A stretch of 64,000 nucleotides of DNA from Streptomyces sp. NBC_01306. Its GTDB lineage: Bacteria; Actinomycetota; Actinomycetes; Streptomycetales; Streptomycetaceae. The stretch spans positions 7,331,501-7,395,500 of the forward strand of contig NZ_JAPEPC010000001.1 of NCBI RefSeq assembly GCF_026340465.1, read 5' to 3'. The notes under the pieces were generated by a model that was not told where the DNA came from, searched no databases, and was given only the letters and a program-made list of their open reading frames with translations. Numbering within the stretch: the first letter of the stretch is position 1; every line of letters starts with the position of its first letter. Positions 43,422-52,118 of the stretch are shown piece after piece. The position numbers and the translations under genes are program-made.

Positions 43422-44300
43422 ATGCGCACGCCATTCAGCATGGGTACGTCCAGCCCGAGTTCATCGAGTACGGGTCCATCCAGTACGGCTACATCCCGCA
43501 GAGGTTCGTCCACGGTTTCGGCCGGCAGAAAGCCGAGGCGCCGTCTCGTCAGGTCGGGCATCGTCCTCGGCGCCACCGCCCTCCTGGCCCTCGGCGCGGC
43601 GGGCCAGTCGTGGGCGTCCACCCCCACCTTGCGCTGGACCACGAACGCGCCGACCCCGGTGACCACGCTGACGCTGCCGATGTCCGTGGATTCCGCTCCG
43701 GACGCGTCCGGCATCTACTTCGCCTACTACACGACGCTGGAGAGCGGCACCCGGCCGTACGCCGGATTCCAGCCGAAGCCCGTGGACGCGAACGGGCACC
43801 ACATGCTCCAGGCGGTCTTCAGCTCCTTCAACGCGGACGCCACCACGACGGACACCCACTGCAACTACGGTGCGGACGGCGGCGCCGGAGTGAGCTGCGC
43901 GGTCCAGTTCCCCTACACGCCGGGCACCATGTACTCGCTCGTCCTCAAGCGCGCCAGTGTCACCGGCGACACTCAGCTGATGTCGGGAGACGTCGTCCAG
44001 ACCGCGACCGGCGCTTCCGTGGCGCACATCGGGAGCTTCGGCCTCCCGTCGTCCTCGGGCCGGTTCAAGAACGCCGACCAGGGCTTCATCGAGCCCTACC
44101 TCACGGCCGGTTGCAGCCAGCAGGTCACCGTGACCTACGGGAAGCCCGTCGGCACCGAGGCGGGTACTGACTACACGGGGAGCCTCCCCACCGTCAGCGA
44201 CCCGGCGTCGGGCAGCTGCCTGAGCACCACGTCGAAGACCACCGGGCAAGGCCAGCAGGTCACGGTGGAGGGCAACGCCGCCGCGGCGGCCGGCCGGTAG
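43422..44300 (+). CDS. secreted protein of DUF3472-like type
   Basis: 292 residues from ATG 43422 (GGAG 5 nt upstream). An unusual Ser/Thr-rich n-region of ~35 residues (MGTSSPSSSSTGPSSTAT) precedes the twin basic RRRLVRSGIVLGATALLALG export signal. The mature protein (from about residue 60) is beta-rich with four Cys (THCNYG, VSCAVQ, AGCSQQ, GSCLST); segments such as IYFAYYTTLE and HHMLQAVFSSF resemble secreted DUF3472/DUF5077 proteins. Function unknown. Confidence 0.65.
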   Translation: MRTPFSMGTSSPSSSSTGPSSTATSRRGSSTVSAGRKPRRRLVRSGIVLGATALLALGAAGQSWASTPTLRWTTNAPTPVTTLTLPMSVDSAPDASGIYFAYYTTLESGTRPYAGFQPKPVDANGHHMLQAVFSSFNADATTTDTHCNYGADGGAGVSCAVQFPYTPGTMYSLVLKRASVTGDTQLMSGDVVQTATGASVAHIGSFGLPSSSGRFKNADQGFIEPYLTAGCSQQVTVTYGKPVGTEAGTDYTGSLPTVSDPASGSCLSTTSKTTGQGQQVTVEGNAAAAAGR

Positions 44301-44392
44301 CGGGAACTCCGGGGGCTGCCACCGCCGGTCGGGCGGTGAGCAGCCCCGGCTGTTCGATTGCCCGCTTCCTCGTCATGCAGCAGGATGCGGGA

Positions 44393-45262
44393 ATGCGTTT
44401 CTCGGTCAACATTCCGAACTTCGGTGATTTCGCAGACCCCAGGACCGTGGCCGAAGTGGCCGCAGCCGCCGAACAGGCAGGCTGGGACGGGCTGTTCGTC
44501 TGGGACCACGTGGTGCACGACAAGCGCGAGCGGCAGGGCGTGCCCTTCGGGGACCCGTGGATGCTCCTGACCGCTGCGGCGCTGGCGACCACCACACTCA
44601 GGCTGGGCACCCTGGTCACCCCGGTCGCCCGGCGCCGCCCGGAGCAGCTTGCCCGCCAGGTGGCCACCCTCGATGCCCTCAGCGGCGGCAGGGTGATCTT
44701 CGGTGCGGGGCTCGGCGGTCCGATCGAGGACGAGTACGGAAGTTTCGGCGAGCCGACCGACCCGCGGGTGCTCGCCGGGCGCCTGGACGAAGGCCTGGAG
44801 CTGCTGCGGCGCTACTGGTCGGGTACGCCCGTCACGTGCGAAGGACAGCACTACACGGTCCGCGATGTGACCCTGCTGCCCGCCACGGTGCAGCGCCCCC
44901 GCCCGCCGGTGTGGATCGGCGGATTCTGGCCCAACCGCCCGCCGATGCGCCGCGCTGCCCGCTGGGACGGCGCGGTTCCCCTCTTCGCATCGGCCAAGCA
45001 CGGACAGATTCCGCCCGTCGACGAGGTGCGCGAACTGGTCGCCTACCTTCACCGGCTGCGCGCCGACGCCCACGACGCTCCCTTCGAGATCGTCGTGGGC
45101 GGCGCGAGCCCCACTGCCGCCGCCAGGGCACATGACGTGATCGGACCGCTCATCGAGGCCGGCGCCACCTGGTGGGACGAACGCCGGCTGCAGACCGGCG
45201 AAGGGCTCGACCGGTTCGAGCCGGTCATGCGCCGTATCGAACAGGGGCCACCCGTCTTCTGA
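44393..45262 (+). CDS. LLM-class (F420-dependent type) oxidoreductase
   Basis: 289 residues from ATG 44393 (ATG 44375 possible). Barrel motifs MRFSVNIPNFGDFADP, WDGLFVWDHV, LGTLVTPVARRRPEQLARQV, GRVIFGAGLGGP and RPPVWIGGFWPNRPPMRRAARWDG. Only distantly similar to the 42.3-kb member, so not a recent duplication. Substrate unknown. Confidence 0.85.
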   Translation: MRFSVNIPNFGDFADPRTVAEVAAAAEQAGWDGLFVWDHVVHDKRERQGVPFGDPWMLLTAAALATTTLRLGTLVTPVARRRPEQLARQVATLDALSGGRVIFGAGLGGPIEDEYGSFGEPTDPRVLAGRLDEGLELLRRYWSGTPVTCEGQHYTVRDVTLLPATVQRPRPPVWIGGFWPNRPPMRRAARWDGAVPLFASAKHGQIPPVDEVRELVAYLHRLRADAHDAPFEIVVGGASPTAAARAHDVIGPLIEAGATWWDERRLQTGEGLDRFEPVMRRIEQGPPVF

Positions 45263-45299
45263 GAGCCCGGTCCGGATGACCTGACCGGGTCGCACGTGC

Positions 45300-46487
45300 C
45301 TACTTCACGACGACTGCCCAGCGTGTGTCGCTCAGCCCGGTCCGGATGTGGAGCAGCGCCGTGCTGGTGGACTGCGAGGACGCGACGGCCAGCGGCAGCG
45401 ACGTACGGAACGACGCGCCCGGCGCGAGGGACGGCACGTTCCAGTACTGCCAGCTGCCGCTGAATCCTGATCCGCCCGTGAACGACTGCATCTGGGTCGC
45501 CGCCGTGGTGGAACCCGAGGTGTTGGTGACGGTGACGGGAACGGTGGTGGTACTCCCGCGCGGCACCGTGCAGTTGCCGCTCGGCGGGGTCGCGGTGGCG
45601 GTCAGTGGGCCGCTGCTCGGCGTACCGGTGAGGGCACCCATCTCGTACGCGTTCTGCGCCACCCAGTTGCAGGCCGAGGCGTCGTTGGCGGACGGCTCCC
45701 AGACGACCGCGCCGTCCGTTTTCGCCTTGAGCTGGTCGATGGTGTAGCCCCAGGTGGTGCCCGACATATAGGCGCCACCCGGGCTGCCGTCCCAACTCGG
45801 TGAAATATAAGGGTAGATGGGCTGGCCGGGTGCGAGTGAGTGGTCGTTGGCGACCGCCGCGTCGAGCGTGCTGGTCCACGCGGCATCCGTCTGGGAACTG
45901 CCGCGGTAGGCGCGGGGCGCGAAGAAGTCGAGCAGGTCGTTCTGGTGCAACTGCTGGGTGAGGCTGTTGTTGGTGGTCGACGAGTCGTACCCGTACATGC
46001 CGACCGGCGCGGACGGCGCGGCCCTGTGGGTCCAGGTGATGAGCTGCTTCCAGAGGTTGAGGGCGTTGGTCGCCGCCTGCCCGGACTCCGCCGTGAGCAC
46101 GATGTTCTCGAAGTCGAGTACGACCGGGGCGGTGGCGCCGCCGCCGAACTGGCTCGCGCCCATGTACTCCTTGACCTTGCTCTCGTAGGCGGCTTCGGAC
46201 GGGAGTGCTCCGCCGTTCGAGTAGCACCCGTCGGCGTCGCAGGTCAGCGCGTAATAGTCGTAGACGACCGTGGACTTGACGGCGCCGTACTGCTGGAGGC
46301 CGGGTGTGTCCGCGCCGCGCTCATTGGTGAAGACGGTGAAGCCGGAGCTTGCGGAAGCCGTGGGGGCGAGGGCCGTCAGCGCGGCGACGGCGACGGCGAG
46401 GGAGGCGGCCGCCCAGCCCCGCCCCCGATTCCGAGGGGCGTTCCTGACGGTAGGTGGGGCGGAGTTGTGCGTTCTTCCGAGGCGCAT
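45300..46487 (-). CDS. secreted hyaluronidase-like hydrolase with Ig-like domain
   Basis: 395 residues. Signal peptide 1-47 (AAASLAVAVAALTALAPTAS). The catalytic part (about 50-290) looks like a TIM barrel of the hyaluronidase-like type, with VVLDFENI (D125, E127) as the probable acid pair and WKQLITWTHRAAPSAPVGMYGYD, FFAPRAYRG, YPYISPSWDG as later strands. Residues ~305-395 form an Ig-like/NEW3 domain (VPVTVTNTSGSTTAATQMQS). A LacI-type palindrome lies 69 bp upstream. Substrate not inferable. Confidence 0.65.
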   Translation of the reverse strand: MRLGRTHNSAPPTVRNAPRNRGRGWAAASLAVAVAALTALAPTASASSGFTVFTNERGADTPGLQQYGAVKSTVVYDYYALTCDADGCYSNGGALPSEAAYESKVKEYMGASQFGGGATAPVVLDFENIVLTAESGQAATNALNLWKQLITWTHRAAPSAPVGMYGYDSSTTNNSLTQQLHQNDLLDFFAPRAYRGSSQTDAAWTSTLDAAVANDHSLAPGQPIYPYISPSWDGSPGGAYMSGTTWGYTIDQLKAKTDGAVVWEPSANDASACNWVAQNAYEMGALTGTPSSGPLTATATPPSGNCTVPRGSTTTVPVTVTNTSGSTTAATQMQSFTGGSGFSGSWQYWNVPSLAPGASFRTSLPLAVASSQSTSTALLHIRTGLSDTRWAVVVK

Positions 46488-46555
46488 CCCAGGGGTCCTC
46501 TCGCTGCTGCGGGAATCCGGTGTGGATCACCGGAACGGCACTCCCCACCGCTGGA

Positions 46556-46567
46556 GAAAGCGCTTTC
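46556..46567. promoter_or_regulatory. LacI/cre-like palindrome upstream of hydrolase gene
   Basis: GAAAGCGCTTTC, a perfect 12-bp palindrome with CG at its centre, typical of LacI-family operators in sugar-utilisation genes, placed 69 bp before the minus-strand hydrolase start. Confidence 0.5.
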
Positions 46568-46651
46568 CCGAGGGGAAGGTAGGATCGGCCGGCTCCCGGG
46601 GTCAAGGGGTCCGGATGTGTGGGGAGTGTGCAGCACCGTGGCAGCCGCCGG

Positions 46652-47362
46652 TCAGTGACCGAGGAAGTCCCTTACCCCCTGGGATACTCCGGCGTCCCCC
46701 AGCAGGTCATTGTGTTTCAGGCAGCCCGCGTCCGTGTTGACCGCGCCGTCCAGGGCGACGCTGCTGTCCGGGTCGATGACCTCGTCGCACTCCGACCAGA
46801 AGGTCGCGTACTTCACCGCGCCCGGTGTCTCGTCACCTGCGGCCAGCTGGTCCTGTACGTACGAGCCCGGCGACATGTCCCGGCACGCCTGGTCCCAGAT
46901 CACACATGCCCAGGTGAGGTACGTGCCATGGTTCGGCCCTCCCAGGGATACCCAGTGGTCCACCGTGCCGGTGCCGCCGAGGAACTTGACGTACCAGCGG
47001 GTGGTCAGGCTGCCGAAGGAGTGCGCGACCAGATCGACCTTCGACGCTCCGGTCGTGCGCAGCACGTTGTTGACGTAGTCGGAGAACTGCCCGGCGAGGA
47101 CCTCGTTGACGGACTGGTGCGTGTCATAGCCCCAGCTGAACAACTCGTCGTCAGTGTAGCCGTCGGCCTTGAAGTCGCTGATCATGCTGCCCCACACGCC
47201 CGGGTCGGCGTTGTAGCCATGCACGAAGATCACAGGGTTGTGCGCCGCCCGTACGGTGGCTCGCTCGGTGGCTCGCTGTGCGGCCAGGGAGGCGGGAGCT
47301 GTGCCCCAGATCAGAGCCAGAGCGCCGAGCAGGGCGAGCAGCACGGAGGATCCGCGTCGCAT
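46652..47362 (-). CDS. secreted triacylglycerol lipase (class 2 / LipA type)
   Basis: 236 residues from ATG 47362, with TAGGAG 8 nt upstream on the minus strand; the longer frame upstream has no ribosome site. Signal peptide 1-28 (VLLALLGALALIWG). Lipase features: NPVIFVHGYNADPGVW, nucleophile S115 in AHSFGSLTTRWYV, and LGGPNHGTYL. Four cysteines in the mature part suggest disulfides. Resembles extracellular lipases/esterases of streptomycetes. Confidence 0.85.
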   Translation of the reverse strand: MRRGSSVLLALLGALALIWGTAPASLAAQRATERATVRAAHNPVIFVHGYNADPGVWGSMISDFKADGYTDDELFSWGYDTHQSVNEVLAGQFSDYVNNVLRTTGASKVDLVAHSFGSLTTRWYVKFLGGTGTVDHWVSLGGPNHGTYLTWACVIWDQACRDMSPGSYVQDQLAAGDETPGAVKYATFWSECDEVIDPDSSVALDGAVNTDAGCLKHNDLLGDAGVSQGVRDFLGH

Positions 47363-47571
47363 GATGAGTCTCCTACGGGGTGGGGGAGTGCGCGGGAGCG
47401 GGCGGGCAGGTGCTGGTGCTGATGTCCCGTCAGGAACGTTTGGACGGAGGGGAATCCTAGACCGCATGGCTGCGTACCACTACCGGTCCGGGCGGTTCAC
47501 CGTTCCCGGGCCCGTCAGCGGACGTGGGACCCGTCCCTGTTCCGGGACCCGTCCCCGGCGCGGAGTGTGGT

Positions 47572-47593
47572 GTTCAGCGGATCTTCACAGAGT
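47572..47593 (+). promoter_or_regulatory. possible PHO-box-like direct repeat
   Basis: GTTCAGC at 47572 and CTTCACA at 47583 form an 11-bp-period direct repeat resembling PhoP sites, in the 342-bp divergent gap between lipase and phospholipase C genes, 110 bp before the latter. The match to the consensus is partial. The rest of the gap shows no gene. Confidence 0.3.
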
Positions 47594-47704
47594 GCTGGTG
47601 GCATGGGTCTAGCTGTGGACGCAGTGAATCCTGCACTCTTGTGCGCGATGCGACGCAATCGCGATCACGTGTGCGCAACTGATTCCTAGGGCGAGGGCAG
47701 GCGG

Positions 47705-49744
47705 ATGACACCGATCAGTCGAAGAGGCTTCGTGGCGCTCGGTGCGGGGGCGGTTGCCGGTGCCGTCGTTCCGATGGGCGCGGGGTACCCCGCCGAGGCC
47801 GCGAGCCGGGCGGCCGGCGCGACCGGAACGGTCAAGGACGTCAAGCACGTGGTCGTGCTGATGCAGGAGAACCGCAGCTTCGACCACTACTTCGGGCGGC
47901 TCAAGGGAGTCCGGGGCTTCGACGACCGCAGCGGTATATCGCTGTCCGGCGGGCAGTCGGTGTTCAACCAGCCGAACGGCCTCGGGCGCCAGTACCCCTG
48001 GAAGCTCAGCTCCACCCCGGCGGCCGGCGGGGTCGACGGCGAGACCCTCGCCCAGTGCAACGGCGATCTGCCGCACAGCTGGTCCTCGCAGCACTCCGCC
48101 TGGAACAAGGGCCGTCTCGACAGCTGGGTTTCGGGGGTCGGCAATGTCCGTACGCTCGGCTACCTCGACCGCGACGACATGCCCTTCCACTACGCGCTGG
48201 CCGACAACTACACCGTGTGCGACGGGTACTTCTCGTCCACTCTCAGCGCGACCGGTCCCAACCGCACCTACCTCTGGAGCGGCAAGGTCGACTCCTCCAG
48301 CAGCGACGGTGGCGACGAGTCCGGGCTGACCTGGGAGACCTACGCCGAGGCGTTGCAGCGCGCCGGGGTGAGCTGGAAGCTCTACCAGAACGCCGATGAC
48401 AACTTCGGTGACAACGGCCTCGCGTACTTCACCAAGTTCACCGGGGCCGCTCCGGGCGACCCGCTCCACGACCGGGGCATGGCCTCCGTACCGGCCACCA
48501 CCGGCTCCACCCCCGACGACATCGCAGCGGCCATCAAGGCCGACGTCGTGGCGGGCACGCTCCCGCAGGTGTCGTGGGTGGTCCCCAATCAGGGGTTCTC
48601 CGAGCACCCGTACGCCCCGCCGGGCGACGGCGCACACTTCGTCAACCTGGTCTACCAGGCACTCGCAGCCGACCAGGATGTGTTCGACTCGACGGTCCTC
48701 TTCCTCAACTACGACGAGAACGACGGCTTCTTCGACCACGTACCCCCGCCGTCACCGCCGGCCGACGAGCCGGGCGAGTTCCTGAACGGGGTCCCGTACG
48801 GGCTCGGCTTCCGCGTGCCGATGGTCGTGATGTCGCCCTGGACCCGGGGCGGCTGGGTGTCGTCGGAGGTCTTCGACCACACCTCGGTGCTCCGCTTCCT
48901 GGAGACCTGGACCACGGCTCTCGGCACCCCGGCCACCTGCCCGAACATCAGCGCCTGGCGGCGCAGGGTCACCGGCGACCTCACGGGGGTCTTCGACTTC
49001 GGCGCACCGGTGTACGGAGTGCCTTCCGGTCTCCCGTCCACCGCGAAGGTGATCGGGATCGACAGCTGTACGTCGCTGCCGAACCCGGCTCCGCAGACCA
49101 ACGCCCTTCCCGCGCAGGAGAGCGGCACCCGTCCGGCCCGTGCGATTCCGTACCAGCCGAACGCCAATCTGGACCGGCTGGAATTCGATGCGGCCGGAAA
49201 GATCCTCGCCTGGTTCGGCATGTCCAACGAGGGCGCCCCGGCGAAGAGCGCCGCGCACTTCTCCATCCACCCCAACGCCTACCGGTCGACGGAACCGTGG
49301 CAGTACACCGTCGACCCGGGGGGCACGGCGACCGACTACTTCAACATCGGCGCGGGGTACGGATCAGGCAAGTACGACTTCACACTGATGGGACCGAACC
49401 GCTTCCAGCGCCGGTTCGCCGGCGACGCGTCGAAGGCCGGGAAGGCCGTGGAGGTGGCCGCCAAGTACGCAGCGGCGCCGGACACCGGCAAGCAGGCCAT
49501 CTGGTTCACCTTCACCAACACGTCATCGGCGGCAGTCAAGTTCACCGTCAAGGCGGCCAATTACCGCTCGGACGGGCCGTGGACCTACACGGTGGCAGCG
49601 GGCGGCACCGCCGAGGACTACTTCAACGCGGTGGCCCTGTCGAAGGGCTGGTACGACTTCACCGTCACGGCCGACTGCGACTCCACCTGGTCCCGCCGGT
49701 ACACCGGCCACATCGAGACCGGGGCGCCGAGCGTCAGCGGCTGA
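47705..49744 (+). CDS. Tat-exported phosphocholine-specific phospholipase C
   Basis: 679 residues. Twin-arginine signal SRRGFVALGAGAVAGAVV at 5-22. The phosphoesterase domain starts KHVVVLMQENRSFDHYFGRLKGVRGF and contains VSWVVPNQGFSEHPYAPPGDG and LNYDENDGFFDHVPPP (metal/catalytic residues), followed by two C-terminal DUF756 repeats (about 490-575 and 580-670, each with a YR-W-YTV pattern). Hydrolyses phosphatidylcholine/sphingomyelin outside the cell for phosphate or carbon scavenging. Confidence 0.92.
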   Translation: MTPISRRGFVALGAGAVAGAVVPMGAGYPAEAASRAAGATGTVKDVKHVVVLMQENRSFDHYFGRLKGVRGFDDRSGISLSGGQSVFNQPNGLGRQYPWKLSSTPAAGGVDGETLAQCNGDLPHSWSSQHSAWNKGRLDSWVSGVGNVRTLGYLDRDDMPFHYALADNYTVCDGYFSSTLSATGPNRTYLWSGKVDSSSSDGGDESGLTWETYAEALQRAGVSWKLYQNADDNFGDNGLAYFTKFTGAAPGDPLHDRGMASVPATTGSTPDDIAAAIKADVVAGTLPQVSWVVPNQGFSEHPYAPPGDGAHFVNLVYQALAADQDVFDSTVLFLNYDENDGFFDHVPPPSPPADEPGEFLNGVPYGLGFRVPMVVMSPWTRGGWVSSEVFDHTSVLRFLETWTTALGTPATCPNISAWRRRVTGDLTGVFDFGAPVYGVPSGLPSTAKVIGIDSCTSLPNPAPQTNALPAQESGTRPARAIPYQPNANLDRLEFDAAGKILAWFGMSNEGAPAKSAAHFSIHPNAYRSTEPWQYTVDPGGTATDYFNIGAGYGSGKYDFTLMGPNRFQRRFAGDASKAGKAVEVAAKYAAAPDTGKQAIWFTFTNTSSAAVKFTVKAANYRSDGPWTYTVAAGGTAEDYFNAVALSKGWYDFTVTADCDSTWSRRYTGHIETGAPSVSG

Positions 49745-49855
49745 CCGCGATGCGGTGGCTCACGAACGGCTGCGCGGCACTGCGGTGCTGCGGCGCCGCA
49801 GTTTGCGGTGAAAGGGCGTTCGTGGGCTGCCGCCGGGCCGGTCCGGTACGGCCGG

Positions 49856-50425
49856 TCAGCCCGTGGGCCGGTTGCGCAGGGCGAAGTCGAGGCTGTCCAG
49901 CGCATAGGCCCAGGAGGCGTCGGCGTCACGCGGGGTGTGGCTGAAGCCGCCCACCCGCTCCAGGCTCACGTACCCGTGGAATGTGCTGTGCAGGAACCGC
50001 ACCGCGTCGGTCTCGTCGGGCTCCGGCAGGTTGTAGGCGCGCAGGAGTGCCCGGGTCATCTGCGACTGCCGGGGAGCCGCGCTGTTGAGGGCGGCCTCCT
50101 TGTCGAGTTCGAACTGGGCCGCGGTGTAGCGGCCGGGATGCGCCTTCGCGTAATCCCGGTAGGCGTTGGCGAACGCCACCAGTGCGTCCTTGCCCGCGCG
50201 CCCGGCCAGCGCGGCGCCCGCCGCGTCGGCCAGTTCCTCCAGGGCCAGCAGCGCCACCCGCATCTTCAGCTCGCGGGCGTTGCGAATGTGCGCGTACAGG
50301 CTCGGGTCCTTGACGCCGAGCCTGCGCGCGATCGCCGAGAGGGTCAGATTGTCGAAGCCGATCTCGTCCGCGAGCTCCGCCGCCGTCCTGGTGAGGCGTT
50401 CCGGGGTGATGCCCAGTCGTGCCAT
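49856..50425 (-). CDS. TetR-family regulator (WHG domain)
   Basis: 189 residues from ATG 50425 with CGGAGG 6 nt upstream. HTH FDNLTLSAIARRLGVKDPSLYAHIRNAREL (about 24-53) and a C-terminal WHG-type domain (FHGYVSLERVGGF). The open frame continues upstream into the divergent gene and is not used. Probably regulates itself and the divergent FBP-domain gene through the palindrome at 50467-50483. Confidence 0.88.
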   Translation of the reverse strand: MARLGITPERLTRTAAELADEIGFDNLTLSAIARRLGVKDPSLYAHIRNARELKMRVALLALEELADAAGAALAGRAGKDALVAFANAYRDYAKAHPGRYTAAQFELDKEAALNSAAPRQSQMTRALLRAYNLPEPDETDAVRFLHSTFHGYVSLERVGGFSHTPRDADASWAYALDSLDFALRNRPTG

Positions 50426-50464
50426 GCGTCCTCCGTGAGCTTGCGGGCTAATGAAATAAAGAGT

Positions 50465-50493
50465 TTGCCTAAACATATTAGGCCAGCTAGCGT
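50465..50493 (+). promoter_or_regulatory. promoter with internal operator for FBP-domain gene
   Basis: TTGCCT (50465-50470), 17-nt spacer, TAGCGT (50488-50493), then the GTG start 8 nt later, which predicts a leaderless mRNA. The inverted repeat GCCTAA-ACATA-TTAGGC (50467-50483) overlaps the -35 and spacer, ideal for repression by the divergent TetR. Confidence 0.55.
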
Positions 50494-50501
50494 CGGCTGA
50501 T

Positions 50502-50999
50502 GTGAGACACCTCAGTGAGACCGACATCCGTAACTCGTTCGTGAACTGTTCCAAAGGCGAGGCCACGCGTCTGAACATCCCCAGGGATCTGGAAGAGCTC
50601 CCGTGGGACGACCTCGACTTCCTCGGCTGGCGCGACCCCGGGGCCCCCGACCGCGCCTATCTCGTCGCCGAGGACGACGGCCGCCTGCTCGGCCTCGTGC
50701 TGCGCGCACCGACCGGGGCCAGCCGGGGCTTCACCTCCCGCAGCATGTGCTCGCTGTGTCTCACGACCCACACCAGCGGCCGTGTGGTGCTGATGACCGC
50801 ACGCCGCCCCGGTGAGGCCGGCCGCCAGGGCAACACCGTAGGCCAGTACCTCTGCACCGATCTGGCCTGCTCGCTCTATGTCCGGGGCAAGAAGCCGGCC
50901 GGCGCCGGTTGGGCGTTCAAGGAGACCCTGTCCGTGGACGAGAAGGTCGCCCGGACCCGTAACAATGTGATGGCCTTCATCGAGAACGTGATCGCGTGA
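50502..50999 (+). CDS. FBP-domain (FusB-like, EF-G-binding) zinc-finger protein
   Basis: 165 residues from GTG 50502; no ribosome site, apparently leaderless. The C-terminal four-cysteine treble-clef finger is formed by SRSMCSLCLTTH and TDLACSLYVRGK with a further Cys upstream, as in the FBP_C family that includes fusidic-acid-resistance protein FusB and elongation-factor-G-binding proteins. Likely binds EF-G or the ribosome; resistance is not implied. Confidence 0.8.
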   Translation: MRHLSETDIRNSFVNCSKGEATRLNIPRDLEELPWDDLDFLGWRDPGAPDRAYLVAEDDGRLLGLVLRAPTGASRGFTSRSMCSLCLTTHTSGRVVLMTARRPGEAGRQGNTVGQYLCTDLACSLYVRGKKPAGAGWAFKETLSVDEKVARTRNNVMAFIENVIA

Positions 51000-51050
51000 G
51001 CGCGGCAGCAACTCCCTGGCCCGGCAATGGACTTGCGATAGGCTCCGCCC

Positions 51051-51590
51051 GTGACTGACATCGGAGGACAGGACCGCCCGGAACCGCCGCTCGCCGGTGA
51101 CGAGGCCGCTGCCCTCCTGGGTTCCCTGGAGCGCCAGCGCGCGACGCTGGCGTGGAAGTGCGGCGGGCTGGACGCGGCAGGCATGCGGGCCACGGTCGGT
51201 GTCTCGTCCGTGACGCTGGGCGGGCTCCTCAAGCACATGGCGAACGTCGAGGACACCCATGTCGTCCGGCTCCTGCTCGCGCAGCCGGCGGGGGCCCCGT
51301 GGTCCACGGTGGACTGGGACGCCGAGCCCGACTGGGAGTGGACGTCGGCCGCCCAGGACAGCCCCGAGGAGCTGATGGCTCTCTGGGAGAGCGCCGTAGC
51401 CCGCTCGCGCTCCCTCGTGGCCGATGCGCTCACCCGCGGCGGTCCGGAACAGCTCGGCCGCTTCACCACCTCCGCGGGCGAGTCGCCCAACCTGCGGCGG
51501 ATCCTGCTGGACCTGATCGAGGAGTACGCCCGCCACATCGGCCACGCCGACCTCATCAGGGAGTCGGTGGACGGCCTCGTGGGGGAGTGA
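51051..51590 (+). CDS. DinB/DUF664 family protein
   Basis: 179 residues, four-helix bundle of the DinB/mycothiol-dependent superfamily: LGGLLKHMANVEDTHVV (metal-binding His), and LIEEYARHIGHADLIRE (second and third His). TAGGCT at 51039-51044 lies 6 nt before the GTG, suggesting leaderless translation. Members are metal-binding thiol transferases or stress proteins; substrate unknown. Confidence 0.8.
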   Translation: MTDIGGQDRPEPPLAGDEAAALLGSLERQRATLAWKCGGLDAAGMRATVGVSSVTLGGLLKHMANVEDTHVVRLLLAQPAGAPWSTVDWDAEPDWEWTSAAQDSPEELMALWESAVARSRSLVADALTRGGPEQLGRFTTSAGESPNLRRILLDLIEEYARHIGHADLIRESVDGLVGE

Positions 51591-52118
51591 CTCGCCGGGG
51601 GCCGTTGCTCCTACGACCGTTGCTCTGACGACCCGTTGCTCTGACGGCTATCTCCTTGACGACCGCCCCGGCGACTCCGGGTTTCCGCCTGCCGCCCTGC
51701 CCCGCGGGCAAGCCGGCCCCTTCTGACGCCGCGCCGCGGGGCCGCGCACCGCGCCCGTTCCAGGCCCCGGGCGGGCTGCCGTCCCGGCGGCTGCCTGGCC
51801 GCCGCGCGCCCCCGGGCCAGGCTCATGCCGTCCGGGTTCATGCCCGCGGTGTGCCGTGTGCGGTAGCCGGATTACCGGAGGTGTGAGGCGTGTGCTGCGG
51901 CTTCCGGGGTGCCGTGCGCCGGGGCCCGCTCATGTTTCCGTGAAGTTACGCCACCACCGGACCGTCCCGCGGCGCTCTGGCCAGGGGGTGGGCGCCGTGG
52001 CCGAGGTGTTCCGCCGCCCCCGCTCCGACCAGCCGAATCCCGTATGTCGGAAGGCTTGTTCCGCTTCTTGGCATGGTTCTAGGGTCGGGCCACCCGGCGC
52101 GGTCGACCTCGTACGCCG
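51591..52118. other. 528-bp gap with short repeats and a promoter
   Basis: No gene recognised. CCGTTGCTC with variable ends occurs three times (51602, 51617, 51633; 15-16 bp period, copies 2 and 3 share CCGTTGCTCTGACG). A promoter-like TTGTTC (52056-52061), 18-nt spacer, TAGGGT (52080-52085) faces the amidohydrolase gene. A 76-codon forward frame at 51656 has no recognisable protein features. Confidence 0.45.

Noticed and set aside
51656..51886. 76-codon forward frame
   Set aside because: Pro/Arg-rich composition typical of GC-rich noncoding DNA, no ribosome site, no recognisable features.
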